Below are positions 9,143 through 17,073 of a stretch of 64,000 nt of DNA, piece after piece. The stretch's first letter is position 1, and each line of letters begins with the position of its first letter. The position numbers and the translations under genes are program-made. The notes under the pieces are model-generated. The model was not told the DNA's origin. It searched no databases and was given only the letters and a program-made list of their open reading frames with translations. The stretch is from an uncultured Bryobacteraceae bacterium (lineage in GTDB: Bacteria > Acidobacteriota > Terriglobia > Bryobacterales > Bryobacteraceae): contig CALDSU010000009.1 of NCBI GenBank assembly GCA_937924525.1, positions 176,340 to 240,339 on the forward strand, read 5' to 3'.

Positions 9143-9184
9143 CGCGCGATTCTCGTACGCGCTGGCCTGGTGGCGCGCTATTCT
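9123..9184. repeat. 31-bp tandem direct duplication at the ggt stop codon
   Basis: Copy 1 spans 9123-9153 and copy 2 spans 9154-9184, matching at 29 of 31 positions and directly abutting. Copy 1 contains the last codons and TAG stop of the gamma-glutamyltransferase gene. In copy 2 the stop triplet reads TGG. The second copy lies just before the ribosome site of the cation-efflux gene. It looks like a recent slippage duplication. Confidence 0.85.
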
Positions 9185-9195
9185 GAGGGTTTCCT

Positions 9196-10125
9196 TTGGC
9201 GCCTGTTTCTCTTCGTTCCGATCGGATCGCGCTCGGCCGCAGGCTGGCGGCGATCAGCGTCCTGGCCAGCGCCGCGTTGGCCGCGTTGAACATTCTGGTC
9301 GGCCTGGCCAGCGGCTCCACGTCCGTGGTCGCGGCCGGCGTCGAATTCGCGGGCGACTTCGCCGCTTCGCTGCTCGTGTTCGCCGGCCTGAGCATCGCTT
9401 CGCGCCCGCCCGACCACAACCATCCGTATGGCCATGGGCGCTTTGAAACCATCTCCGGATTGCTGGTAGGACTGATCCTGGCCGGCGGCGGCGCGCTGAT
9501 CTGCTACCGCTCGCTCCAGCAGATCGGCCAGATGCATCACCCGCCGCGCATCGCGGGCGTCTGGTCGCTCGGCTTCTCCATCGTGCTGAAGCTCATTCTC
9601 AGCGTGTCCAAGTTTCGGTTCGGCCGGCGGATTCAAAGCGCGGCGCTGGAGGCCGACGCCTGGAACGACGCGGTAGACGTGCTCTCCGGCAGCGTCGCCC
9701 TGGTCGCCGTTTGGCTGGCCATCTCCGATCCGGGCCGGTTCCTCGCCGCTGATCACTGGGGCGGCTTCGCCGTTGGGGTCATCGTCATCTTCACCGGCCT
9801 GCGCGTAGTGCGGGAAACCTCGTTCGAGCTCGCCGACACCATGCCCGATCCCGAGCGCCTGACGGAAATCAGGTTGATCTCGACCAGCGTGCCGGGCGTG
9901 CACGGCATTGAGAAGTGCTTTGCCCGGAAGAGCGGACTGCGGTACTTCGTCGATCTGCACGTGGAGGTCGACCCGCACCTGCCGGTTTGGCAGGGCCACG
10001 AAATCGCCACGCAGGTGCGGATCCGGCTGAAGGAATCGTGCGCGTGGATCGCGGATGTGCTGGTGCACGTGGAGCCGGCGCCCGAATGGAACGCCCCGGA
10101 GGTCCCGCCGAACGGCGCGGCTTAA
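9196..10125 (+). CDS. Cation diffusion facilitator (CDF) family metal transporter
   Basis: The 309-residue inner-membrane antiporter has six TM segments, the HPYGHGRFE signature after TM2, and a cytoplasmic C-terminal domain (GLRYFVDLHVEVDPHLPV). The start is TTG 9196 with GAGGG six bases upstream. The transport site differs from the zinc exporter YiiP (D-x3-D in TM2, H-x3-D in TM5). Here TM2 has E-x3-D (VEFAGD) and TM5 has N-x3-D (AWNDAVD). Zn specificity therefore should not be assumed; Mn, Fe or Co are possible. The gene ends tail-to-tail with the next one, overlapping by 4 bp. Confidence 0.85.
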   Translation: MAPVSLRSDRIALGRRLAAISVLASAALAALNILVGLASGSTSVVAAGVEFAGDFAASLLVFAGLSIASRPPDHNHPYGHGRFETISGLLVGLILAGGGALICYRSLQQIGQMHHPPRIAGVWSLGFSIVLKLILSVSKFRFGRRIQSAALEADAWNDAVDVLSGSVALVAVWLAISDPGRFLAADHWGGFAVGVIVIFTGLRVVRETSFELADTMPDPERLTEIRLISTSVPGVHGIEKCFARKSGLRYFVDLHVEVDPHLPVWQGHEIATQVRIRLKESCAWIADVLVHVEPAPEWNAPEVPPNGAA

Positions 10126-11480
10126 TCTTCCCGGATGGGAAACTGCACCGGCAGGTTCTCGTAGCCCGCGCGGGTGAACTTGAGCAGGCGAGTCTGGCCG
10201 GACTTGCCGCCCGGTCCGAGCGGCTGATGGTCGCGGGACACCATTACGTTGCCCGCGTTGCCCAGCCGAATGGCGAGTTCTTCCCGGGCTTCGAACGAGG
10301 CGGTCTGCCCCGCGTCCAGCAGGCGGGACGTCACGCGCTCCCCATCGCGGAAGACCGTGATCCAGGAAGCGCCCTCTCCGTGCAGCTCGACGCGGATCGG
10401 CCGGGCCGCGGTCTCGAGCGGCGGCGCCGCGTCCAGTGCGGTGGGCGGCTGGGGAGCCGGCGGCTCGGCAGGAGGGGCGCCGGGCGCCGGCGCAGGTTCG
10501 GCCGCTGGGCCGGGTACGGGCGTCGCCGCGCCCGGCGCCGGCGTCTCCGCCGCCACCGGCGCGCCAAGCTCCGGCCGGGCCGCCACCGGCGCGGCGGGTG
10601 TCCGCTTTGCCCCCGCCGGTTCTCCGGAAGGCCAGAAATAGAAGATCGCCAGGAGGCAGGCCAGCGCCAGCCCGGCCCATGCGGCCCAACGCCACCGCGG
10701 ACGTTCCCATGGGGCCACCGCCCCGTGGCCGTTCATCAGGGTGGCCACATCCATTCCGAAGCGGTCCGCCACCGCCTGGCAGAAGCGATCCACCTCGTGG
10801 AGCATCTTCTTGAGACCCTGCTCCACCCCTGCCAGCTTTTGTTCAAAAGCCCGGAGCGATTCGCGCTGGGTGCTGACCTCGGCCTCCACACGTCCCACGC
10901 GCACCGCCAGGGCTTCAGCCAGCGCCTTCAGCTCCACCGGCGGCGCGGCTTCGACCTCCGCCGGGACGGCGCGCCGGCCGAATACATCCTGGGCGGTGGC
11001 GCGATCGAGCAACGCGGCCGGCATCACCACCTGCGGCTGGGCTCCGCCGGCCACCCGCGCTTCCAGGTCCTCCCGGATCTTCATCGCCCGCCAGCGCGTC
11101 ATCGCCAGCCATTCGGCCGGTTCCTCGTCGCCGTCGCTCTTATATAACCCGAAGCCGATGATCTCGTCTTCGTGAATCGAGTCGCCCAGGTCGGCGAGGT
11201 TGGAGAGCGTGGCCAGCCGCAACAGCGTCGCGCCGTGGAATACCCCTTCGAGCGACTCCACCTGACGTGGTTCTACCGGACCAATGAACTCGGCGGTAAA
11301 CCGCAACGAGGTGGTTCCGAACTGGTAGGCGACCCACCGGCCGGCGTCCCGGTCGAGACCCAGATCTTCGCCGAGGGTTCCCAGAAACTGGTTGGCCGTG
11401 AACGCGAAACCGGCCAAGGTTTCGACAGGGATGCCTCGTCCGCTGCGGTTGAGTTCCATCCGGATCCGAAGCCTGGGCAT
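10122..11480 (-). CDS. Single-pass membrane protein with coiled coil and RodZ-tail-like (DUF4115) domain
   Basis: The 452-residue protein has an N-terminal soluble domain of about 165 residues that I do not recognise. Then come a coiled-coil-like stretch (about 178-232), one TM helix (about 266-284), a Pro/Ala-rich linker (about 290-365), and a C-terminal module. That module (GASWITVFRDGE, LLDAGQTASFEA, IRLGNAGNVMV) resembles the periplasmic DUF4115 domain of the cell-shape protein RodZ. The helix-turn-helix that begins RodZ is missing. The topology predicts a cytoplasmic sensor or scaffold linked to a periplasmic beta domain. A role in envelope or shape control is inference. Confidence 0.7.
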   Translation of the reverse strand: MPRLRIRMELNRSGRGIPVETLAGFAFTANQFLGTLGEDLGLDRDAGRWVAYQFGTTSLRFTAEFIGPVEPRQVESLEGVFHGATLLRLATLSNLADLGDSIHEDEIIGFGLYKSDGDEEPAEWLAMTRWRAMKIREDLEARVAGGAQPQVVMPAALLDRATAQDVFGRRAVPAEVEAAPPVELKALAEALAVRVGRVEAEVSTQRESLRAFEQKLAGVEQGLKKMLHEVDRFCQAVADRFGMDVATLMNGHGAVAPWERPRWRWAAWAGLALACLLAIFYFWPSGEPAGAKRTPAAPVAARPELGAPVAAETPAPGAATPVPGPAAEPAPAPGAPPAEPPAPQPPTALDAAPPLETAARPIRVELHGEGASWITVFRDGERVTSRLLDAGQTASFEAREELAIRLGNAGNVMVSRDHQPLGPGGKSGQTRLLKFTRAGYENLPVQFPIRED

Positions 11481-11947
11481 CGCGTGCTCAACACCCCTTC
11501 CCGCCGGGATCGAACTGCCCCATCCCCGCTCTGCCCGGGGGCGAGAGGATTCCGGTTACGGTTATCGCAGGACCACCCCGGCTCCCCGCGTGAATCCGGG
11601 ACAGTGGCCACCAAAAAATTCGGCGAACGAGGCCGGAAGGTGGGCGCCTACTAGAAATACCTTAAAACTCCATCCGGCTACAACTTTGACACGATATTTT
11701 GGGCCATGTCAATATGACACACTTTATGCAGTATTTCACTCGACGATAGAAATCAGGTACCCGGCGTTTCACCTTAGTACATTCCGCTTCCGTCCGGTTG
11801 GTACTAAATCGTTAACTTCTTATTTTTCCGCATCTTGCCTCTCAGAACCCCTTGCGTTGCACCACCGCTTCCGTCTAAAGTGTTACTTTGCCGGCCGGCG
11901 GTTAAGTAAGTCAGCCGGAGGCGGTTTTCCGGTTCTGGTTTGGTTTT
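11481..11947. other. 467-bp AT-richer intergenic region between divergent genes
   Basis: No convincing ORF is present. Positions about 11650-11880 are clearly AT-richer than the surroundings and probably hold the promoters of both divergent genes. A TTGACA hexamer occurs at 11686-11691, but no good -10 box follows at 16-18 bases. No tRNA-like fold or strong hairpin was seen. Confidence 0.4.
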
Positions 11948-14221
11948 GTGCTCGGTATGAGACAGCCCGTCCGCCTGCGCGCAGTGACGCGCAGCAATAC
12001 CGCCCTCGCTCCCAGCGCCAGATGGTGGCACAGCGAGGAGACCTTCCGCGAACTGGTCGAGAACGCCCACGACCTGATTTACAGCATTGACCTGGAGGGT
12101 CGCTTCTCTCACGTGAATCGCGCCGCGCTTCGCGTTTGTGGATACACGCGCGAAGAGATGCTGGAGATGAACATCGCGCATCTGGTCGCGCCGGAATGCC
12201 TGGCCAAGGCCCGGCACATGATTCAGTGCGCACTGCGGGGCGAGGCGCCGGAACTGTACGATCTGGACCTGGTCACCAAGGATGGCCGGCGGGTGACGGT
12301 GGAGATTACCCATCGCCTGGTGCTGGAAGACGGGATTCCGGTCGGAACGCACGGCATTGCCCGCGATATCACCGAGCGGCGGCGGGCGGAGCGGTTGGAA
12401 CAGGACCGCATGCGGGTCCTGGAGATGATCGCCACCCGGCAGCCGCTCTCTGAGGTGCTGGATCATCTGGTGCGCATGCTGGAGCGCCAGAACCCGGATT
12501 GGCGGGGGGCGATTCTGCTGCAACGGGAGAACCGGCTGTACGTCGCTTCGGCGCCGAGTCTGCCGGCGGAATTCGTCACGCGGCTGGATGGGATTCGCGT
12601 GGGCTTAGCGAGTGGGACGTGCGCGGCGGCTTCGTACTGGCGGCGGCCGGTGGTCACGCAGGACATCGCCACCGACCCGGCCTGGGCGGAATTAGGACAT
12701 GCCGCCCTCCAGGCTGGCCTCCGGGCGTGCTGGTCGGTGCCGATGATTACGGGCACGGGCCGGTTGGTAGGCGCCTTGGCGGTTTACCAGACCCAGCCGG
12801 GCGCGCCGGCGTCCAGCCAGTTTCAATTGTTGCAGATGACCTCCGGCTCGGCGGCGCTGGCGATCGATCACCGCCAGATGACCGACGAACTGGCTTACCA
12901 GGCGCACCACGATTCGCTCACCGGCCTGCCCAACCGCGTGCTGTTCGAGGAGCGGTTGCACCAGGCGATTCATGCGGCCCGCCGCGCACAGCTTCAGGTA
13001 GCCCTACTTTATATCGATGTCGACGAGTTCAAGCTGATCAACGACACGCTGGGCCACCCCGTGGGCGACCTCATGCTGCGGCAGGTGGCTTGGCGGCTGT
13101 CGGGCTGCATCCGGGAAACCGATACGCTGGCGCGGATGAGCGGGGACGAATTCGTGATTGTGGCAGGCGGCCTGCAAGACGCCGAAGGAGCGCGCCGCAT
13201 CGCGGAAAAGGTGCTGGAACTGTTGCGCGAGCCCTTCCCGCTGGATGGCCAGGAGTTGTTCGTGACCGCCAGCGTCGGCATTTCCGTCTTTCCGCGCGAC
13301 GGACAGGACGCGGGCTCGCTGCTGCGCGCCGCCGACGCCGCCATGTACCGGGCCAAGCGGCAAGGCAAGAACCGGCTCCAATACCACACGCCCGAAATGC
13401 GCGACGCGCTAGAGGAACGCTTCTCGGTGGAGACGCACCTGCGCCGCGCGCTGGACCGGCAGGAATTTACGCTCCACTATCAGCCGCAGTTCGACCTGCG
13501 ATCGGGCCGCCTGTGCGGCTATGAGGCGCTGATGCGCTGGACGCATCCTAAGTTAGGCGCGGTTTCTCCGGCGCGTTTCATTCCCGTCGCGGAGGAAAGC
13601 GGGCTCATTCGGGAAATGGGCGCCTGGGCGCTGGGAGAAGCCTGCCAGCAGGCCCGCCGGTGGCAGGCGGCGGGCCGTCCGCCTTCCCGGATGGCGGTCA
13701 ACGTATCCGCCATTCAGCTTTCGGCTCCCGGGTTCCTGGAAACGGTGCGGGAGGCGCTGGAACAGACCCACCTGGAACCCGCCAGCCTCGAACTGGAGAT
13801 CACCGAGAGCGTGCTGCTGCGCGACGTAGAAGAGTTCGCCCGCAAGCTGCGCGACCTGCGCCAACTGGGGGTGCGGATCTCGGTCGACGATTTCGGCACC
13901 GGCTACTCGTCCTTGAGTTACCTGCAAAGCCTGCCGCTGGACACGGTGAAACTGGACCGCTCGTTCGTGCAGGGCCTGAAGAAATCCCGGAGCGGCCTGC
14001 CGCTGGTGCAAGCCGTGGTGGCGATGGCCCACGGACTGGGGCTCTGGGTGACCGCGGAGGGCGTCGAAACCCATCAGCAATTGGAGGCGATCCACCAGAC
14101 CGGCTGCGATTTCGCCCAAGGCTATTTGTTGGGCATGCCCAAGCCGCCCCAGAACGGGCCCGAGCACGACGCCTTGGCCGCGCTGCGCTTGCCGGAGAGG
14201 TGGTCGCCGCGCCAGGACTGA
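11948..14221 (+). CDS. PAS-GAF-GGDEF-EAL cyclic-di-GMP signalling protein
   Basis: The 757-residue protein has a PAS domain (about 35-150, FRELVENAHDLIYSID to ITERR), a GAF domain (about 165-310), a diguanylate-cyclase-type domain (about 320-490) and an EAL phosphodiesterase domain (about 500-745). The GGDEF signature reads SGDEF (RMSGDEFVIV), a variant in which activity is uncertain. EAL motifs look intact: YEALMRW, the VNVS Asn, LEITES, DDFGTGYSSL, KLDRSF and TAEGVET. Net c-di-GMP hydrolysis is the likely output. There is no TM segment, so it is cytosolic. The start may be GTG 11948 or ATG 11957. I see no clear ribosome site. The long AT-rich leader suggests its own promoter. Confidence 0.9.
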   Translation: MLGMRQPVRLRAVTRSNTALAPSARWWHSEETFRELVENAHDLIYSIDLEGRFSHVNRAALRVCGYTREEMLEMNIAHLVAPECLAKARHMIQCALRGEAPELYDLDLVTKDGRRVTVEITHRLVLEDGIPVGTHGIARDITERRRAERLEQDRMRVLEMIATRQPLSEVLDHLVRMLERQNPDWRGAILLQRENRLYVASAPSLPAEFVTRLDGIRVGLASGTCAAASYWRRPVVTQDIATDPAWAELGHAALQAGLRACWSVPMITGTGRLVGALAVYQTQPGAPASSQFQLLQMTSGSAALAIDHRQMTDELAYQAHHDSLTGLPNRVLFEERLHQAIHAARRAQLQVALLYIDVDEFKLINDTLGHPVGDLMLRQVAWRLSGCIRETDTLARMSGDEFVIVAGGLQDAEGARRIAEKVLELLREPFPLDGQELFVTASVGISVFPRDGQDAGSLLRAADAAMYRAKRQGKNRLQYHTPEMRDALEERFSVETHLRRALDRQEFTLHYQPQFDLRSGRLCGYEALMRWTHPKLGAVSPARFIPVAEESGLIREMGAWALGEACQQARRWQAAGRPPSRMAVNVSAIQLSAPGFLETVREALEQTHLEPASLELEITESVLLRDVEEFARKLRDLRQLGVRISVDDFGTGYSSLSYLQSLPLDTVKLDRSFVQGLKKSRSGLPLVQAVVAMAHGLGLWVTAEGVETHQQLEAIHQTGCDFAQGYLLGMPKPPQNGPEHDALAALRLPERWSPRQD

Positions 14222-14415
14222 GCGGGCGTCGCGGCCTCCGCCCCGCCGCCATCCGCAGGCCAGCGGGCCTCCCGGCCTCCCGGCTTGTCCTGCAACGTCC
14301 GGCACGGCAGAATGGAAGTGCGAATCGGCGCGAATTGCAGAACGCGCCGCCGCGCGCTGCTGCCGTTCCTCCCACGGGCACGACCCGGCGAACAGGAGAG
14401 TCCTCAGGAGAATGT

Positions 14416-15873
14416 ATGGTGAACGCAAGCTGTGATATCGGACTGATCGGTCTGGCGGTGATGGGCCAGAATCTCGTCCTGAACATGAATGACCACGGGT
14501 ACAAGGTCGCGGTGTTTAACCGGACCGTTTCCAAGGTGGACGACTTCATCAATAACGAAGCGAAAGGGACTGCCGTGGTGGGCGCCCATTCGGTGGAAGA
14601 ACTGGTGCAAGCGCTGAAGAAGCCCCGCCGGGTCATGCTGATGGTGAAGGCCGGCCCCACCGTGGACAGCATGATCGATCTGGTCGCGCCGCACCTGGAA
14701 CCGGGCGACATCCTGATCGACGGGGGCAATTCTCACTATCCCGACACCACCCGCCGGACGCAGGCGCTGGCCGAGAAGGGCCTGCTGTACATCGGCACAG
14801 GCGTCTCAGGCGGCGAGGAAGGCGCGCGCCACGGCCCCTCCATCATGCCGGGAGGCAATCCCGCCGCCTGGCCGCACGTCAAGGAGATCTTCCAGTCGAT
14901 TGCCGCCAAGGTGGCCGATGGATCGCCCTGCTGCGACTGGGTGGGAGAGAACGGCGCCGGGCACTACGTCAAGATGGTGCACAACGGCATCGAGTACGGC
15001 GACATGCAGTTGATCTGCGAAGCCTATCACCTCCTGGCGCAAGGACTCGGATTGAGCGCCGATGAATTGCACGAAGTGTTCGCGGAGTGGAATCAGGGCG
15101 AACTGGACAGCTACCTGATCGAGATCACCGCCGACATCTTCGCCAAAAAGGACGAAGACGGCTCGCCGCTGATTGACAAGATCCTCGATACCGCCGGCCA
15201 GAAAGGCACGGGCAAGTGGACGGGCATCAGTTCGCTGGAGTTGGGCGTGCCGGTGACGTTGATCGGCGAAGCGGTTTACGCACGGTGCCTGTCGGCCATG
15301 AAAGACGAGCGCGTCACCGCCGCGGCGGTCTTGAAAGGACCGGCGGGCACGGTCAGCGGCGACCGGGCTACGTTCGTCGAGGACGTGCGGCGCGCCCTGT
15401 ACTGCTCCAAGATCATCTCCTACGCCCAAGGCTACATGCTGCTCCGCGAGGCGGCGCGCGAGCACAAGTGGAATCTCAACTTCGGCGGCATCGCGCTGAT
15501 GTGGCGCGGCGGGTGCATCATCCGCAGCCGGTTCCTCGGCAAGATCAAAGAGGCGTTCGACAAGAACCCGCAACTTTCCAATCTGCTGCTCGACGATTTT
15601 TTCCATACCGTGCTCAACGACTACCAGTCCTCCTGGCGGCGCGCGCTGGGCAAGGCGATCGAAATCGGCGTGCCGACGCCCGCGTTTTCCACCGCGCTGG
15701 CGTTCTACGACGGTTTCCGGGCGGCGCGCCTGCCGGCCAACCTGTTGCAGGCCCAGCGCGACTATTTCGGCGCGCACACCTACGAACGCATCGACCGGCC
15801 GCGCGGCGAGTTCTTCCACACCAATTGGACCGGGCACGGGGGCCGCGTCGCGTCCGGCACGTACAACGTCTAA
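14416..15873 (+). CDS. gnd: 6-phosphogluconate dehydrogenase, decarboxylating
   Basis: It oxidatively decarboxylates 6-phosphogluconate to ribulose 5-phosphate in the pentose phosphate pathway. The 485-residue length is normal for the long form. The N-terminal Rossmann motif GLAVMGQNL, the NRT segment for NADP phosphate, GGNSHYPDT, GVSGGEEGARHGPS with the catalytic lysine segment KMVHNGIEYGDMQ, and the C-terminal HTNWTG are all present. The frame is open far upstream, but ATG 14416 with AGGAG five bases before it is clearly right. The next gene follows after 22 bases, so the two probably form an operon in sugar-acid metabolism. Confidence 0.95.
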   Translation: MVNASCDIGLIGLAVMGQNLVLNMNDHGYKVAVFNRTVSKVDDFINNEAKGTAVVGAHSVEELVQALKKPRRVMLMVKAGPTVDSMIDLVAPHLEPGDILIDGGNSHYPDTTRRTQALAEKGLLYIGTGVSGGEEGARHGPSIMPGGNPAAWPHVKEIFQSIAAKVADGSPCCDWVGENGAGHYVKMVHNGIEYGDMQLICEAYHLLAQGLGLSADELHEVFAEWNQGELDSYLIEITADIFAKKDEDGSPLIDKILDTAGQKGTGKWTGISSLELGVPVTLIGEAVYARCLSAMKDERVTAAAVLKGPAGTVSGDRATFVEDVRRALYCSKIISYAQGYMLLREAAREHKWNLNFGGIALMWRGGCIIRSRFLGKIKEAFDKNPQLSNLLLDDFFHTVLNDYQSSWRRALGKAIEIGVPTPAFSTALAFYDGFRAARLPANLLQAQRDYFGAHTYERIDRPRGEFFHTNWTGHGGRVASGTYNV

Positions 15874-15895
15874 GGAGCAAGGAGACCCAACCACC

Positions 15896-16978
15896 GTGAT
15901 GTATGGACTGCAAATCCCCCCCGCTGGCGCCCTCGATTTTGTTTCCGTCGGAGCGCTGATTCACCGGCTGGACCCCGGCATCATTCCGTTCCGCAAGGCG
16001 CACGAGTGCCAGATTCACGTCAGCGGCGGCGAGTTCAACACCGCCGCCAACCTGGCGGACTGCTTTGGCCTGCGGACCGGCATCGCCACCGCGATGGTCG
16101 ACTACCCCATCGGCGACCTGATCGCCGAGCGCGTGCGGGCGATGGGCGTGCGGCCTTTCTACAAGCACTTCAAACACGACGGCGTGCGCGGGCCCAACAT
16201 GGCCACCGTCTACAGCGATCGCGGCCAGGGCGTCCGCGCGCCGGTCGTCTTCTACAACCGCTCAAACGAAGCCGCCGGCCTGCTCAAGCCGGGCGACTTC
16301 AATTGGCGGGAGATCTTCGCGGGCGGGGTGCGCTGGTTCCACTCCGGCGGCATCTTCGCGGCGCTTTCCGAAACGACTTCCGAAGTCATCATCGAGGGCA
16401 TGCAGGCCGCCAAAGCCGCCGGCGCCGTAGTGTCCTTCGATCTCAACTACCGCGAAAAATTGTGGAGCGTTTGGGGAGGCGCCGGTCGCGCGCAGGAAGT
16501 GGTGGCGCGCATCGTCAAGAATGTCGATGTCCTGGTCGGCAATGAGGAGGACCTCCAAAAGAGCCTGGGCATTCCGGGCCCCGAGGTGGCCGCCAAGTCG
16601 AAGCTGGACCCGTCGGTTTTCTTCGGCATGATCGGCGACGTGATCGCCAAACACCCGCAGGTGAAAGTGGTGGCGACCACCCTGCGCGAGGTCCATTCCA
16701 CCAACCGGCACAGTTGGAGCGCGGTGGCCTGGATCGACGGCAAGACCTACCAGGCCCCCACCTGCGAACTGGACGTCCTGGACCGGGTAGGTGGCGGCGA
16801 CGGCTTTGCCGCAGGCATGTTCTACGGCATGATGAGCGGCGAACCTCCCGAGGAATGCGTCAAACTCGGCTGGGCGCACGGCGCGCTGCTGACCACTTTC
16901 CCCGGCGATACGACCATGGCGACCGTGGCCCAGGTGCGGGCGTTCGCCCAGGGCGGTTCGGCGCGCATTCAACGCTAG
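15896..16978 (+). CDS. PfkB-family sugar kinase, probably 2-keto-3-deoxygluconate kinase-like
   Basis: The 360-residue protein is a ribokinase-fold kinase. It has a sugar-binding N-terminus (HVSGGEFNTAANLA), a lid region, SFDLNYREKLW, and the PfkB C-terminal signature DRVGGGDGFAAGM, whose Asp is the catalytic base. Its closest look is to 2-keto-3-deoxygluconate kinases, which phosphorylate KDG in Entner-Doudoroff or hexuronate breakdown. Pairing with gnd fits hexose-acid metabolism, but the substrate is inferred. GTG 15896 (AAGGAG about 10 bases upstream) or ATG 15899 may start it. Confidence 0.8.
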   Translation: MMYGLQIPPAGALDFVSVGALIHRLDPGIIPFRKAHECQIHVSGGEFNTAANLADCFGLRTGIATAMVDYPIGDLIAERVRAMGVRPFYKHFKHDGVRGPNMATVYSDRGQGVRAPVVFYNRSNEAAGLLKPGDFNWREIFAGGVRWFHSGGIFAALSETTSEVIIEGMQAAKAAGAVVSFDLNYREKLWSVWGGAGRAQEVVARIVKNVDVLVGNEEDLQKSLGIPGPEVAAKSKLDPSVFFGMIGDVIAKHPQVKVVATTLREVHSTNRHSWSAVAWIDGKTYQAPTCELDVLDRVGGGDGFAAGMFYGMMSGEPPEECVKLGWAHGALLTTFPGDTTMATVAQVRAFAQGGSARIQR

Positions 16979-17042
16979 CAGCAACGAGGAGCGCGGCCCG
17001 GAGCGCGGCGGGCGGGGCGGCGCGTCCGTTTGCCGCATGGTA

Positions 17043-17065
17043 CATACGAATGTAAATTTCGTATG
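17043..17065. promoter_or_regulatory. Perfect 8-8 inverted repeat just upstream of the TonB receptor start
   Basis: CATACGAA at 17043-17050 and TTCGTATG at 17058-17065 are exact inverted repeats with a 7-base AT-rich spacer, ending 8 bases before the ATG. It lies where the transcript start or ribosome site would be. It looks like a repressor operator (GntR/LacI-size) or, less likely, a leader hairpin. No cognate regulator is adjacent. Confidence 0.6.
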
Positions 17066-17073
17066 CTGTTTTT

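Noticed and set aside
11686..11714. A sigma70 promoter for the c-di-GMP gene
   Set aside because: TTGACA is perfect, but there is no acceptable -10 box 16-18 bases downstream.
13660..14415. An N-terminal extension of gnd, in frame with it
   Set aside because: It lies antiphase inside the EAL domain gene and the intergenic gap. gnd has a perfect start and ribosome site at 14416.
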